DNA of 64,000 bases, from the NCBI RefSeq assembly GCF_900177385.1, contig NZ_FXBJ01000002.1, positions 124,001-188,000 of the forward strand, in the 5' to 3' direction. Below the pieces are notes generated by a model. That model had not been told where the DNA came from. It did no database searches and saw only the letters and a program-made list of their open reading frames with translations. The translations under genes and the position numbers were made by a program. This DNA comes from Carnobacterium iners. GTDB taxonomy: Bacteria > Bacillota > Bacilli > Lactobacillales > Carnobacteriaceae. Positions 35,295-45,343 of this stretch are shown here, one piece after another. Numbering within the stretch: the first letter of the stretch is position 1; each line of letters opens with the position of its first letter.

Positions 35295-36683
35295 TTAATT
35301 TTGTATTACTTTGCTATGGTAGTAGTTTTCAATTTCTTTAGATATCTCCTTCGCACGTTTAGCCTCTTTTTCTGCAATTTCAATAGATAAGCCAATATAG
35401 TTACTTGGATTAATCATATTACGTACTTCTTCTTCCGTAAATTCTTTAGTAATCAAATCATTAGCCATCAGATTTGTATAGAAATCTTCACCTTCATTTG
35501 CTGTCTTCATAGCAATTTCATACATCAAGGAGTGGGACTGATCTTTGCCCAGCTTCGTTGCTAATTCCATCATCACGTTCTCAGTATTGTCTAGACCTTT
35601 ATTTCTCCATACATTGTGCAGCATGCGTTCACGATGTGGCACCATAGTTCGTGTTAATTCCTCAGTTCGAAGCAGGACTTCAGTTGCTAGCTCCATTGCT
35701 TCTTCTAATATACCATCGAATAGCATATAACTACTGCTATCTCCTTCATAAGGTCGCACGGATGAATACATTCCAATGCCCGGTAAAGAATATAATTTTT
35801 GCGAATTTGCAACAATCCCTTTTGCAAGTTTTGGATTAATTTTATGTGGCATTGTACTACTTCCTACTGTACCCTTACTGAAACCTTCAGAAATTTCAGC
35901 AATTTCTTCTAATGTTGTACTATAAACTTCTTCACCAATTTTATGACAAATATTAGCCATTAAAGCTAAATTCATCATATACTCGATTTTATGTGTACTA
36001 ATATTTCGTGAAGCAACTTCCATCGGATACATTCCAGTCAATTCAGCAACTCGTTTCTGAACAGATGGACCTACTTCTGGCATCGAACTAAAAGTACCTA
36101 CTGCGCCACCCATCATAATTTTAAAAATACGTTTTTCTACTTCTTGCATTCTTTCGTAACATTCGATAAATTCGCTAATCCATACAGAAACTTTATAACC
36201 ATACGTAATCGGAGTTGCATGACGACCATGAGTGCGACCTGCCATAACAGCATCTTTATTATCCTCGGCTAGTTTACTTAGATTTCCCAGGATCTCACCA
36301 ATTAATTGCATGTACTTATGATGAACCTGTTTCACCATATACAATTGTGAACTTTGCTGAATATTTTGGGTAGTGATTCCATAGTGGACATATTTGCCAC
36401 TTTCTTCCGGACAGGCTTTAACTAAAACTTTCAAAAACGGTACAAATCCATGACCAATCTTCCGGTAAATCCGATCCATTTCTTTGAAGTCGATATTTTC
36501 TATTTTAGCTGCCTCTTTAATATCTTTAGCTGCTTCTTTGGGAATAAACCCAGCTTCAGCTTGTGCTTCGGCTAAAGCTGATTCAAATAATAACCAAGTT
36601 TTATATTTCTCTTCATCAGAAAATAAATGTTTAATCCCTCTATCATCCATTGTCTTACTTTTGGAATCATATAATGCTCTCAT
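35295..36683 (-). CDS. Fumarase/aspartase-superfamily lyase, adenylosuccinate-lyase-like
   Basis: A 462-residue lyase with the superfamily blocks YVHYGITTQNIQQSS (about residue 90), GRTHGRHATPITYGYKVSV (about 150) and the mobile catalytic loop GSSTMPHKINPKLAKGI (about 275). It resembles PurB, 3-carboxymuconate cycloisomerase and related C-N lyases. Enzymes of this type split an aspartate- or succinate-linked compound and release fumarate. The neighbours (PTS permease upstream; malic enzyme and fumarase downstream) suggest a catabolic enzyme acting on an imported succinyl- or aspartyl-conjugated compound, not the purine pathway enzyme. Substrate unknown. It begins 38 bases after the PTS gene. 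Confidence 0.85.
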   Translation of the reverse strand: MRALYDSKSKTMDDRGIKHLFSDEEKYKTWLLFESALAEAQAEAGFIPKEAAKDIKEAAKIENIDFKEMDRIYRKIGHGFVPFLKVLVKACPEESGKYVHYGITTQNIQQSSQLYMVKQVHHKYMQLIGEILGNLSKLAEDNKDAVMAGRTHGRHATPITYGYKVSVWISEFIECYERMQEVEKRIFKIMMGGAVGTFSSMPEVGPSVQKRVAELTGMYPMEVASRNISTHKIEYMMNLALMANICHKIGEEVYSTTLEEIAEISEGFSKGTVGSSTMPHKINPKLAKGIVANSQKLYSLPGIGMYSSVRPYEGDSSSYMLFDGILEEAMELATEVLLRTEELTRTMVPHRERMLHNVWRNKGLDNTENVMMELATKLGKDQSHSLMYEIAMKTANEGEDFYTNLMANDLITKEFTEEEVRNMINPSNYIGLSIEIAEKEAKRAKEISKEIENYYHSKVIQN

Positions 36684-36720
36684 TTTCTTATTCCTCCTAA
36701 AAACATATTTCTAATCAGTA

Positions 36721-38277
36721 CTATACCAATGCAAGATCTACTGCATTTCGGACAAACTCCACTTGAGGACCATATACGATATGAATATGCTTATCAGCTG
36801 GGAAAAAGAATCCCGTACAGCCTGATTTTTCCAAAAGATTTTTATCAACTACACTCACGTCTTTAATATCAATCCTCAAACGTGTAATACAATTCTCTAC
36901 ATTTTCAATGTTACTTCTTCCGCCTAAAGCTTCTATGACTATATCTGCAATCTCATCGTATCTTTTTTCTCTAATCAAGGTATTATCCAAATTTTGAGAT
37001 TCCTCTCGTCCAGGTGTCTTAATATCATACTTCAAAATTGCCCACTTGAATATGAAATACGTAACAGTACCCAGACCTGTTCCAATTAAAACTAAGAAAA
37101 TCCAGTTGGTTTTTTCATATAATAATCCAAAAATAGCAAAGTCAAAAATAGTTCCACGTATATACCCAATACCGACATTGGCTAAGGACAATAACACCGC
37201 GCCTAAACCTACAATACCCGCATAAAGCACAAACAATAACGGTGCAATAAATACAAAGGTAAATTCTAGTGGTTCCGTAACATTTCCTAACATGGCAGTT
37301 AATACCATGGTGATTAACATCGATTTAACTACTACCTTATTTTCTTTTCGAGTAGTCTTGTACATTGCCAAAGCAATTGCTGGAAATAAGAATAACGTTA
37401 CTAACATTTGTTGTTGAGCCATAAAACGAGTTAAATCCGGCATCATAGACCAGTATTGACTATTAGGTCCTTGATTGAATAATACTTCATTCATAGCAGG
37501 CACAACACCTACAAAAGTTTCACCATCAATTACATAAGATCCACCCGCTTCAGTGAAACGGAACAGTGCATTCCATACATGGTGTAAACCAAACGGTATA
37601 AACAAACGTTCTCCTGCTGCAGTAAAGAAAGGTCCCATCGTGCTTAGGAATACAAATGATAATTTCATTAATCCTCCAACAAATACTTCCCAAACGAATG
37701 GCAATAAAGCTCCAATAGAAACCATTATACCAATCGTAATAATTGACACGGATTTCTTTCCAGAGAAGAAAGCAAAGGCTGTAGGCAGTTCCAAATTATA
37801 AAACTTATCAGTTGCCCATGCTCCAATTAATCCTGTAATAATTCCGCCTGCCGCACTAATATTCATTGTTTGAATACCTAAAACGTTAATTTGTCCAACC
37901 TGAGTCATAATTTCGGGATCCGCCATTTTTCCAGTTAACGTTAACCAAACATTCATCGTTATAATTAATGTTAGGTAACCTGTAACTGCAGCAAAAACAG
38001 ATATTCCTTTATCTTTTTTACTCATCCCGTAAGCAACACCCATCGCAAATAACAAAGGAATATTATCAAAGATAACACTAGCAATGGTACGCATACTAAT
38101 TAAAAGTGCATTAATATTTTCGTTTCCCAAAAAAGCAAATCGCTCAATCATATACGGTTGCACAAATGCTCCACTAATTCCTAAAATCATACCAACCGGT
38201 GCTAATACACCAATTGGCAATAATAGTGTTCGTCCAAATTTTTGAACTGAATCACTAAATTTTTTCTTTTTAGCCAT
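36721..38277 (-). CDS. PTS permease EIIC-EIIB, glucose/maltose (MalX-like) family
   Basis: A 518-residue fusion. An EIIC membrane domain covers residues about 10-410, with FIPFGLHHVWNALFRFTEAG and NVTEPLEFTFVFIAPLLFVL. A C-terminal EIIB domain follows, with the phosphorylated Cys in ENCITRLRIDIKD (about residue 465). No EIIA domain or gene is present, so it must borrow one. It imports and phosphorylates a sugar or sugar conjugate. It is first in the operon EIICB - lyase - malic enzyme - fumC - rpiR. The GLHH and TEP motifs argue for a glucose-superfamily substrate, but the identity is open. Confidence 0.9.
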   Translation of the reverse strand: MAKKKKFSDSVQKFGRTLLLPIGVLAPVGMILGISGAFVQPYMIERFAFLGNENINALLISMRTIASVIFDNIPLLFAMGVAYGMSKKDKGISVFAAVTGYLTLIITMNVWLTLTGKMADPEIMTQVGQINVLGIQTMNISAAGGIITGLIGAWATDKFYNLELPTAFAFFSGKKSVSIITIGIMVSIGALLPFVWEVFVGGLMKLSFVFLSTMGPFFTAAGERLFIPFGLHHVWNALFRFTEAGGSYVIDGETFVGVVPAMNEVLFNQGPNSQYWSMMPDLTRFMAQQQMLVTLFLFPAIALAMYKTTRKENKVVVKSMLITMVLTAMLGNVTEPLEFTFVFIAPLLFVLYAGIVGLGAVLLSLANVGIGYIRGTIFDFAIFGLLYEKTNWIFLVLIGTGLGTVTYFIFKWAILKYDIKTPGREESQNLDNTLIREKRYDEIADIVIEALGGRSNIENVENCITRLRIDIKDVSVVDKNLLEKSGCTGFFFPADKHIHIVYGPQVEFVRNAVDLALV

Positions 38278-38361
38278 TTAAACCACTCCTTTTCTTTAAG
38301 ACAAACACAGCTTATCACTGTTACTTAAAATATAAAAGCGCCTTCATTTTATATTTTATGG

Positions 38362-38386
38362 CATAGGTCACATCTTATGACCTATG
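38362..38386. promoter_or_regulatory. Candidate operator upstream of the PTS operon
   Basis: CATAGGTCA, 7 bases, TGACCTATG: a perfect 9-bp inverted repeat. It lies 85 bases upstream of the EIICB start, next to a minus-strand TATAAAAT-like -10. RpiR-type regulators bind such palindromes; binding by the local RpiR protein is inference. Confidence 0.55.
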
Positions 38387-38604
38387 TCCTACAGGAAATA
38401 GATTTTTCTACTTAATTTGATTGATTCATACTTTTATCAGAATATTAAATAATTTATACTTATGCTACTCATACAACTCTCTTCTTTAAAAAGGAGTAAA
38501 TAGATTGCTCTAAGTTGGGTAGTAAAATCCGAAGAGAAAAGAACAGCATTAATTTCTTCAAGCTAAGTATTAATCTATGACTCTTTTTACTTTTTAATTT
38601 GTCA

Positions 38605-38770
38605 TGACATACTTAGTTTCAAAATTCTTTTGTTTTTGGAATCAACTCCCAGTGAGCATTTATCTTAATCATCTCTGTATTCGTACACAAACGAATACGT
38701 TAGATAAAGATATGTTCATCTACACTAATAACTCCTAGTCTGATTAGTATTAGGTACTGTGTTGGTTACT
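38605..38770 (-). pseudogene. dus: Second decayed dus fragment
   Basis: Matches the middle of the intact dus gene (49758-50025): GGAATCAACTCCCAGTG, TTCATCTACACTA and ATTAGGTACTG each have near-identical counterparts. A short match to the very 3' end of dus (ATACTTAGTTTCAAA) precedes it, indicating an internal deletion. It has the same orientation as the fragment at 31351. Confidence 0.75.
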
Positions 38771-38964
38771 ATGAATCCTACCTATCTTTATCCTATATTA
38801 AGAACAAATTACTTTAAACTATCATTTCTATTAAAAGACACTGATTTTCTTTACCTAACGCGATCTATTGATTTTCGCACAGAGTTTACCTAACCTTGTT
38901 AGGTTTTTAAATATTAATTATTATCAAAACACTTCAGTTGACAATTTTAAATATCGTGTTAAAG

Positions 38965-40643
38965 CCTGAATAATTCATACCTTTAATTTTTTGTTGTTTT
39001 TAATCAATTAACACACTTTTTTCAAATTTTTTTCAAATTAACGTTTAATAGTTTTACTTTTTGGTACTTAATTCATTTATTTATTGGTTTCTCATTAAGA
39101 AAGTACGAATTTTGGGCATAGTTGGTCCTTGGTTTTGATTGGTTTTTTTAAAAAAAATTAAGGAGTTTTTAAATATAATGCCGAATCCTTTGGATTCGAT
39201 TAAAGACGGCATAAAACTCCGCTTGATAAACATGCGAACTAGAAATTTTTAGATACATTTCTCTCGCAGTACTCACTAGTTTGCCAGCTACTTTGAATAA
39301 GCGAAGACGAATCGTATTAATTTGAAGTCCTTTATAATTTTTATCAAAACAAGTTGTACGCAAAAAATTGATTAGGTTGTATGCAAGGACACTTATCATC
39401 ATACGTGCATGATTTTCAATAAATTTAGGGCTATCTGTCTTATCAAAATAGAAACCATTTTTTGCTTCTTTAATGTAGTTTTCCATAGCACCACGCTTTT
39501 TATACGTCTTAAAAACTTGTTTTGATGAAATATTTTCTGAAAAATTTGTGACAATAAACGTATGCTTGAAAAGTAATTCACCCATTTCTCGAATGGATTG
39601 AATGCATACTCTACGCGGTTTAGACCAAGACGCTGCTTGATAGGAAACGGAATAATAGTATTCTTCTTTTTCATTCCAAGGATAATTATCGTCGTAATAC
39701 ACAAACTCTTCTGCTAATCGGTATAAATTATTATTATGTTTTAGGCGAATGACAAAGTTTGACCCATATTCTTCGCATAACTCATAAATATCAGGTGTTG
39801 CAAATCCACTATCTCCACGCACTAAAATATCTGTCGTAGGGACTGCTCGATTGTAATGATCTAATAACGGTTCAAGAAACCCTTTAACTCCTTTAGACGT
39901 GTATTGATTTCCTGAACGAAGTTTAGCTTTTAAAAAATCGCCCGTTAATCCATCGAATGCGACTAATGGATGATAACCGTTTGTTCGATAGTGGGCATTA
40001 TAATCTGTTTGTTCCTGAATACCGAAGGTATCAGAGTGTGTAGAATCCAAATCAATAATCATATTCATATCATTGCGAACAAATCTCGCTTGGTCAATTA
40101 ATGTTTGATTAAAGGTTTGTAAATCATTAATCGTTTGGTCTGTAATGCGATCAAGAAACCGAGAGATAGTCGGTTGAGAAGCCAAACACTCTTCTTGTAA
40201 TAGAGTTTGTAATACTGGATCATATTGTAAGATAGTCGCAGACGAATCAGCTTTATAGCCAGCAATTAGTTGAAGAATTAGTTGTTTTAAAATTTTATGG
40301 TTAGTGTGTTTCCAATAGCGACGATTTTCATTATATGAAATGAGTTTTTTTGACAATTCTTCAAAATGAAAAGTATCCATTAATTCATCAACTAAAATTA
40401 ATCCTGAATCACTCGATAAACGACCACCTGTATGAGAGACATATAAATGGTTATTGAATTTCATTGCTTTTTCTTGTAAAGTAATCATTGAGAGAACCCC
40501 TTTCTATTGGTTGGTTGTGATGATATAACCATAGCAGAAAGGGGTTCTTTTTTCATCACCTAATGGGTGATAAAGCAAATTAGTTTAAACGCTGTAAAAT
40601 CAACATCGATTAGTATTTTTAGAAAAGCTATGAATTATTCAGG
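38965..40643 (-). mobile_element. IS1380-family insertion sequence, complete
   Basis: A 1679-bp element with terminal repeats CCTGAATAATTCATA (38965-38979 and, inverted, 40629-40643) and the 5-bp target duplication TAAAG (38960-38964 and 40644-40648). It encodes one intact transposase on the minus strand. It has landed about 70 bases upstream of the trp T-box leader. Confidence 0.9.
39169..40488 (-). CDS. IS1380-family transposase
   Basis: A 439-residue transposase with a full-length open frame. The DDE residues are recognisable in MNMIIDLDSTHSDTFG, DILVRGDSGFATPDIYELCE and the Glu near RGAMENYIKEAKNGFYFDKT. Domain order and length fit IS1380. AGGGG stands upstream of the ATG. It is probably active, since the element also has clean ends and a target duplication. 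Confidence 0.93.
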   Translation of the reverse strand: MITLQEKAMKFNNHLYVSHTGGRLSSDSGLILVDELMDTFHFEELSKKLISYNENRRYWKHTNHKILKQLILQLIAGYKADSSATILQYDPVLQTLLQEECLASQPTISRFLDRITDQTINDLQTFNQTLIDQARFVRNDMNMIIDLDSTHSDTFGIQEQTDYNAHYRTNGYHPLVAFDGLTGDFLKAKLRSGNQYTSKGVKGFLEPLLDHYNRAVPTTDILVRGDSGFATPDIYELCEEYGSNFVIRLKHNNNLYRLAEEFVYYDDNYPWNEKEEYYYSVSYQAASWSKPRRVCIQSIREMGELLFKHTFIVTNFSENISSKQVFKTYKKRGAMENYIKEAKNGFYFDKTDSPKFIENHARMMISVLAYNLINFLRTTCFDKNYKGLQINTIRLRLFKVAGKLVSTAREMYLKISSSHVYQAEFYAVFNRIQRIRHYI

Positions 40644-40699
40644 TAAAGTTATGAATAATTAAATTATTAATATACAAACCAATGATACAGAGATAAAAA

Positions 40700-40948
40700 T
40701 AAGAAAAGAACTTACAGAGAGTTTGGTGTGGTGTGAACCAAGCAGTTACTGCTTATTAAATGGACCGTAGAGGGCGCAATGAAAGATTGTCTTTGTAATC
40801 GAGTATAATGTGACGTTATGACTTACGTTAGTAGTCAGGAATATGTTAGTATTTCGTAGAGATTATGGCTTTGCCATAAATTGGGGTGGTACCACGGGTT
40901 TATTTACTCGTCCTTAACAGTTTATTCTGTTAAGGGCGAGTTTTTTTG
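40700..40948 (+). ncRNA. T-box leader, tryptophan type
   Basis: The leader starts with a stem I region (GAGAGTTTGGTGTGGTGTGAA) and shows a TGG triplet followed by A at 40761-40763 as the likely specifier. The conserved T-box TGGGGTGGTACCACGG follows at about 40883-40899, then a terminator CTCGTCCTTAACAG / CTGTTAAGGGCGAG with a T-run (40908-40948). Uncharged tRNA-Trp would allow read-through into trpDCFBA and the linked PTS genes. The specifier assignment is from position and context. Confidence 0.92.
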
Positions 40949-40974
40949 TTTTTAAAAATGAAAGGAGATTCATA

Positions 40975-41988
40975 ATGATTAAGGAAGCCATTGTAAAGCT
41001 TACAAATAAAGAAAACTTATCTTATCAAATGGCAGAAGAAGTTATGGATGAAATAATGAAGGGATCTGTTACTGACCTTCAAATAGGAGCTTACCTCGTT
41101 GCTCTATCCATGAAAGGCGAAACCATTGTTGAAATCACTGCATCGGCAAAAGGGATGAGAAACCACGCCGTTAAATTATTACATGACTTAACTGTTTTAG
41201 AAATCGTAGGTACTGGTGGAGATAAATCGAATTCCTTTAACATATCAACGACATCAGCCATAGTTGTTGCCGCAGCTGGTGTTTTAGTTGCAAAACATGG
41301 AAACAGAGCCGCTTCCAGTAAAAGTGGCGCAGCAGATGTACTGGAAGCATTAGGTGTGGCTATTTCAATTCCAGTAGAAAAGAGTAAAAAAATATTAGAA
41401 GAAATTGGTTTATGTTTCCTATTTGCACAAACCTATCACTCAGCAATGAAGCATGTTGCACCAGTAAGAAAAGAACTTGCCATTCGTGCCATCTTCAACA
41501 TATTAGGGCCTTTATCGAATCCGGCAGGAGCCAGCATGCAGCTAATGGGTGTTTACGACGAAATGCTTGTTGAGCCACTTGCAGAAGTTCTTTTAAGACT
41601 TGGCGTTAAAAAAGCTATGGTCGTGTATGGAAAAGATGGTCTTGATGAAATTTCTATGAGTGCGTCAACAAAGGTCTGTGAAATAAGAGATGGTTGGTTC
41701 AAAACATACGATATAAATCCAGAAGAGTTGGGCTTTACTCTTCGTAAAAAAGAAGATTTAGTAGGTGGTACTCCCAAGGAAAATGCCGCTATTACACTTG
41801 GTATTTTAAATGGTGAAAAAGGTCCAAAAAGAGATACCGTTGTCTTAAATTCTGCTGCTGCTCTTTATCTTTCAAAAGATGATTTAACTTTGCAAGAAGC
41901 CATTCATGAAATAGAATATATCATCGACAGTGGCAAGGCTCTTAAAAAATTAAATGATTTCATTCGTCTTTCAAATGAGGTGTTGTAA
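40975..41988 (+). CDS. trpD: Anthranilate phosphoribosyltransferase
   Basis: Joins anthranilate and PRPP. The 337-residue protein has the PRPP/anthranilate motifs GTGGDKSNSFNISTTSA (about 78), KHGNRAASSKSGAADVLEAL (about 106) and ILGPLSNPAGASMQLMGVYD. AAAGGAG precedes the ATG, 27 bases after the T-box terminator. It is first in the operon. No trpE or trpG is present before it, so the pathway encoded here starts from anthranilate. The stop directly abuts the trpC start. Confidence 0.96.
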   Translation: MIKEAIVKLTNKENLSYQMAEEVMDEIMKGSVTDLQIGAYLVALSMKGETIVEITASAKGMRNHAVKLLHDLTVLEIVGTGGDKSNSFNISTTSAIVVAAAGVLVAKHGNRAASSKSGAADVLEALGVAISIPVEKSKKILEEIGLCFLFAQTYHSAMKHVAPVRKELAIRAIFNILGPLSNPAGASMQLMGVYDEMLVEPLAEVLLRLGVKKAMVVYGKDGLDEISMSASTKVCEIRDGWFKTYDINPEELGFTLRKKEDLVGGTPKENAAITLGILNGEKGPKRDTVVLNSAAALYLSKDDLTLQEAIHEIEYIIDSGKALKKLNDFIRLSNEVL

Positions 41989-42783
41989 ATGATTTTAGAA
42001 GAATTATCAACTTACGCAAAGGTACGCGTTGCTGCGGATAAAAAAGTGCTCTCTTTAAAAGACTTAAAGATAAAAGTAAATCATTTGCCTAAAGGCGATT
42101 TCCGCTTTGAAAACGCACTTAAAAGAAAGTCAATTGCCATTATCTGTGAAGTGAAAAAGGCCTCTCCTTCAAAAGGAATCATCTCTGAGGATTTTCCTTT
42201 TGTGCGCATTGCAAAAGAATTCGAACATTCTGGTGCTGACTGCCTCTCTGTTCTTACCGAGCCAAAATGGTTTCTGGGAAGTGACGAGATATTGAAAGAA
42301 ATAAGATCAGCTGTCACTCTACCCATTCTCAGAAAAGACTTTACAATTGATGACTATCAAATTTATCAGGCAAAATTGTTAGGAGCAGACGCTATTTTAT
42401 TAATTTGTTCCCTACTAGACACACCGGTTTTAAAACATTATCTTGCTATTTGTAATCAGCTCGGTCTATCCGCACTTGTTGAAGCTCATAATAAAGATGA
42501 AATAATTTCAGCCATAGCAGCTGGTGCTAGGATGATTGGAGTAAACAATAGAAATTTAAAAGATTTTACAGTTGATCTATCTAATTCTGTAAATCTTAGA
42601 AACACTATTCCAAAGGATATCTTATTTGTAGCAGAAAGCGGCATTCTAACGGTAAATGATGCGATTAATCTTATAAAGATAGGTGCAGATGCACTTTTAA
42701 TAGGAGAGGCTATGATGAAGTCTGAAGATAAAAAAGCCTTTATAGATGAAATTAAAAGAGAGGGTTCCATTTATGAAAATTAA
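41989..42783 (+). CDS. trpC: Indole-3-glycerol phosphate synthase
   Basis: A 264-residue TIM barrel catalysing closure of the indole ring. Family motifs: ICEVKKASPSKGIISEDF (about 55), LPILRKDFTIDDYQIYQAK (about 108), MIGVNNRNLKDFTVDL (about 182) and VAESGI. It begins immediately after trpD and its end overlaps the trpF start by 11 bases, so the genes are translationally coupled. Confidence 0.96.
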   Translation: MILEELSTYAKVRVAADKKVLSLKDLKIKVNHLPKGDFRFENALKRKSIAIICEVKKASPSKGIISEDFPFVRIAKEFEHSGADCLSVLTEPKWFLGSDEILKEIRSAVTLPILRKDFTIDDYQIYQAKLLGADAILLICSLLDTPVLKHYLAICNQLGLSALVEAHNKDEIISAIAAGARMIGVNNRNLKDFTVDLSNSVNLRNTIPKDILFVAESGILTVNDAINLIKIGADALLIGEAMMKSEDKKAFIDEIKREGSIYEN

Positions 42784-43381
42784 AATTTGTGGTTTATCTA
42801 GAGAAAAAGATATTGAATATGCAAATCTAGCTATGCCTGATTTTATTGGCTTTATCATCAATTTTCCAAAAAGTCATAGAAGCATTACTTTCGAACAAGC
42901 AAAGAATTTAAAAAGTAAATTAAACCCCAAAATCAAAGCAGTAGGCGTCTTTGTAAATTTACCCTATCAAGCTGTCGCTAAGATTTGTAAAGAAAATACA
43001 ATTGATATCGTTCAACTTCATGGAAAGGAAGATAATGGCTATATAGAAAATTTAAAAAGGCTTACGGATAAAAAAATCATTAAAGTTTTTATTGTCGATA
43101 AGGATTTTGATCCTATAAAAGCAGAAAATTCTCTCGCAGATTACATTTTATTTGATAGTGGGATGGGCAGTGGGAAAAGTTTCTCCATTGAACAGATAAG
43201 AAACATAAAGCGACCATTTTTTCTGGCAGGTGGTCTTTCTTCAGAAAATATCGAAGAAGCTACGGCTTTTATTCAACCTTTTAGTGTTGATCTATCGTCT
43301 GGTGTCGAAACGAATAAGACTAAAGATTTGAAAAAAATGATAGCTGCTGTAAAACAAACACATAGGAGGAAAATAGGATGA
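42773..43381 (+). CDS. trpF: Phosphoribosylanthranilate isomerase
   Basis: A 202-residue TIM barrel starting [17 protein letters not shown] at 42773; this ATG has a GAGAGGG site, while an upstream in-frame start at 42746 lies deep inside trpC. Motifs: [32 protein letters not shown] and [13 protein letters not shown]. It overlaps trpC by 11 bases and trpB by four. Confidence 0.95.
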   Translation: MKIKICGLSREKDIEYANLAMPDFIGFIINFPKSHRSITFEQAKNLKSKLNPKIKAVGVFVNLPYQAVAKICKENTIDIVQLHGKEDNGYIENLKRLTDKKIIKVFIVDKDFDPIKAENSLADYILFDSGMGSGKSFSIEQIRNIKRPFFLAGGLSSENIEEATAFIQPFSVDLSSGVETNKTKDLKKMIAAVKQTHRRKIG

Positions 43382-44574
43382 CAGATACGGTAAAAAAAGG
43401 AAGATTTGGAATTCATGGAGGTCAATATATACCTGAAACACTTATGGGTACTCTTTCAGAATTAGAAACGGCTTATGACTATTATAAAAATAATGAGGAT
43501 TTTCAAAATGAACTGAGTGAATTACTAAATGAATATGCCGGCAGACCCTCTAGACTTTATTATGCCGAAAAAATGACGAAGGACTTAGGTGGTGCAAAAA
43601 TTTATCTTAAACGAGAAGATTTAAATCACACTGGTGCTCACAAAATTAATAATGTGCTTGGACAAGTTTTATTAGCGAAGAAAATGGGAAAAACTAGAGT
43701 CATAGCTGAAACAGGTGCTGGTCAACACGGCGTAGCAACTGCCACTGCCGCTGCGCTTTTCGGAATGGAATGCGAGATATTTATGGGCAAAGAAGACACA
43801 GAAAGACAGGCTCTTAACGTTTACAAAATGAAACTGCTAGGTGCATCTGTACATGAAGTTACCGCGGGTACAGCAACCTTAAAAGATGCCGTATCGGAAA
43901 CGATGCGTGAGTGGACAAAACGTATTGATGACACTCATTATGTTCTTGGTTCTGTTGTAGGTCCGCACCCTTTCCCTACTATGGTAACGAACTTTCAAGC
44001 TGTCATCTCAAAAGAAATAAAAGAACAAATTCTTGAAAAAGAAAGTAGACTTCCCGATGCTATTATCGCCTGTGTAGGAGGCGGTTCAAATGCAATCGGC
44101 GCTTTTTATAACTTTATCCAAGATGAAGACGTTCGTCTAATCGGATGTGAAGCTGCTGGTGAAGGAGTAGATACACAAAGAACTGCTGCAAGTATTACAA
44201 CCGGTAATGTCGGGATTTTCCATGGGATGAAGAGTTATTTCCGTCAAAATGAAGATGGTCAGATATCACCTGTCCACTCCATTTCAGCTGGTCTTGATTA
44301 TCCAGGTGTCGGTCCTCAGCATAGTCACTTACATGATATTGGCAGAGCAGAATATGTTCCAGTAACCGACGAAGAATCCGTCGTTGCTTTTGAATATCTT
44401 TCAAAAATGGAAGGAATCATTCCAGCAATCGAAAGTGCTCATGCCATCGCATATACCATGAAATTTGCGCCTACCCTATCAAAAGATAAAATAATTGTGA
44501 TAAATCTATCAGGACGTGGCGATAAAGATTGTGCTGCAATAGCTAGATATAGGGGGGAAGATGTTAATGAATAG
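43378..44574 (+). CDS. trpB: Tryptophan synthase beta chain
   Basis: A 398-residue PLP enzyme. The PLP lysine is in [17 protein letters not shown]. Other signatures are [32 protein letters not shown] and [16 protein letters not shown]. Length is normal for TrpB1. A GGAGGAAAATAGG stretch inside trpF supplies the ribosome site. It overlaps both trpF and trpA. Confidence 0.97.
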   Translation: MTDTVKKGRFGIHGGQYIPETLMGTLSELETAYDYYKNNEDFQNELSELLNEYAGRPSRLYYAEKMTKDLGGAKIYLKREDLNHTGAHKINNVLGQVLLAKKMGKTRVIAETGAGQHGVATATAAALFGMECEIFMGKEDTERQALNVYKMKLLGASVHEVTAGTATLKDAVSETMREWTKRIDDTHYVLGSVVGPHPFPTMVTNFQAVISKEIKEQILEKESRLPDAIIACVGGGSNAIGAFYNFIQDEDVRLIGCEAAGEGVDTQRTAASITTGNVGIFHGMKSYFRQNEDGQISPVHSISAGLDYPGVGPQHSHLHDIGRAEYVPVTDEESVVAFEYLSKMEGIIPAIESAHAIAYTMKFAPTLSKDKIIVINLSGRGDKDCAAIARYRGEDVNE

Positions 44575-45343
44575 AACGAAGCAAGCTTTTGAAAATGGTA
44601 AAGCCTTTATTCCCTTCATAACCTGTGGGGATCCAAACTTAGAAATCACTGAGAAACTCGTCTATGCCATGGAAGAAGCGGGAGCAGATTTAATAGAATT
44701 AGGTATTCCTTTTTCTGACCCCACAGCAGAAGGTCCTGTAATACAAGCTTCTAGTTTAAGAGCTTTTAAAAACGATATGACTACTGATAAAATTTTTGAG
44801 ATGGTTAGAAAAGTCAGAAAGAACTCTCAAGTCCCTCTTGCATTTATGATCTATGCAAATGTCGTCTTTTCATATAATATCGAACGATTCATTAAAACTA
44901 TGAAAGAAATAGGCGTTGATGCCTTGATTGTTCCTGATGTGCCTTTTGAAGAAAAAGATGAATTTTTAATGGCTTGTACTAAATATGAAATAGACTTCAT
45001 TTCACTTATCGCCCCAACTTCCAAGGAAAGGGTTAATACAATCGCTAGCCAAGCAAAGGGATTCGTTTATTGTGTTTCTTCTTTAGGAGTAACGGGTACA
45101 AGAAATACTCTCTCTAATGATATTGGAGAAAGTATTGAAAGGATAAGAAAAAACAGTACCGTTCCTTGCGCTATTGGTTTTGGAATTTCAACTGTAGAAC
45201 AAGCAAAAAAAATGGCTACTTTATCAGATGGCGTTATCGTCGGTTCAGCCATTGTAGAAATATGTGGCGAGTACGGAGAAAAATGCGTCCCTCATGTAAA
45301 GGATTTTGTCTTTCAAATGAAAGAAGCTATTAGAACACTATGA
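44561..45343 (+). CDS. trpA: Tryptophan synthase alpha chain
   Basis: A 260-residue TIM barrel with [19 protein letters not shown], catalytic Glu and Asp in [31 protein letters not shown] and [11 protein letters not shown]. The start may be the second Met ([19 protein letters not shown] upstream). Its stop overlaps the start of the PTS EIIA gene in the sequence ATGA, so the trp genes and the PTS genes are one coupled unit. Confidence 0.96.
   Translation: MLMNRTKQAFENGKAFIPFITCGDPNLEITEKLVYAMEEAGADLIELGIPFSDPTAEGPVIQASSLRAFKNDMTTDKIFEMVRKVRKNSQVPLAFMIYANVVFSYNIERFIKTMKEIGVDALIVPDVPFEEKDEFLMACTKYEIDFISLIAPTSKERVNTIASQAKGFVYCVSSLGVTGTRNTLSNDIGESIERIRKNSTVPCAIGFGISTVEQAKKMATLSDGVIVGSAIVEICGEYGEKCVPHVKDFVFQMKEAIRTL

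Noticed and set aside
31351-38770. Genomic island with an integrase at dus
   Set aside because: No integrase, recombinase or direct-repeat attachment sites could be found; only the dus fragments support the idea.
38888-38909. Small hairpin ACCTAAC-CTT-GTTAGGT followed by TTTTT on the plus strand
   Set aside because: Short stem with no plus-strand gene upstream to terminate; likely chance.
39399-39704. 101-codon frame inside the IS1380 transposase
   Set aside because: Out-of-frame shadow of an intact transposase with no start signal.
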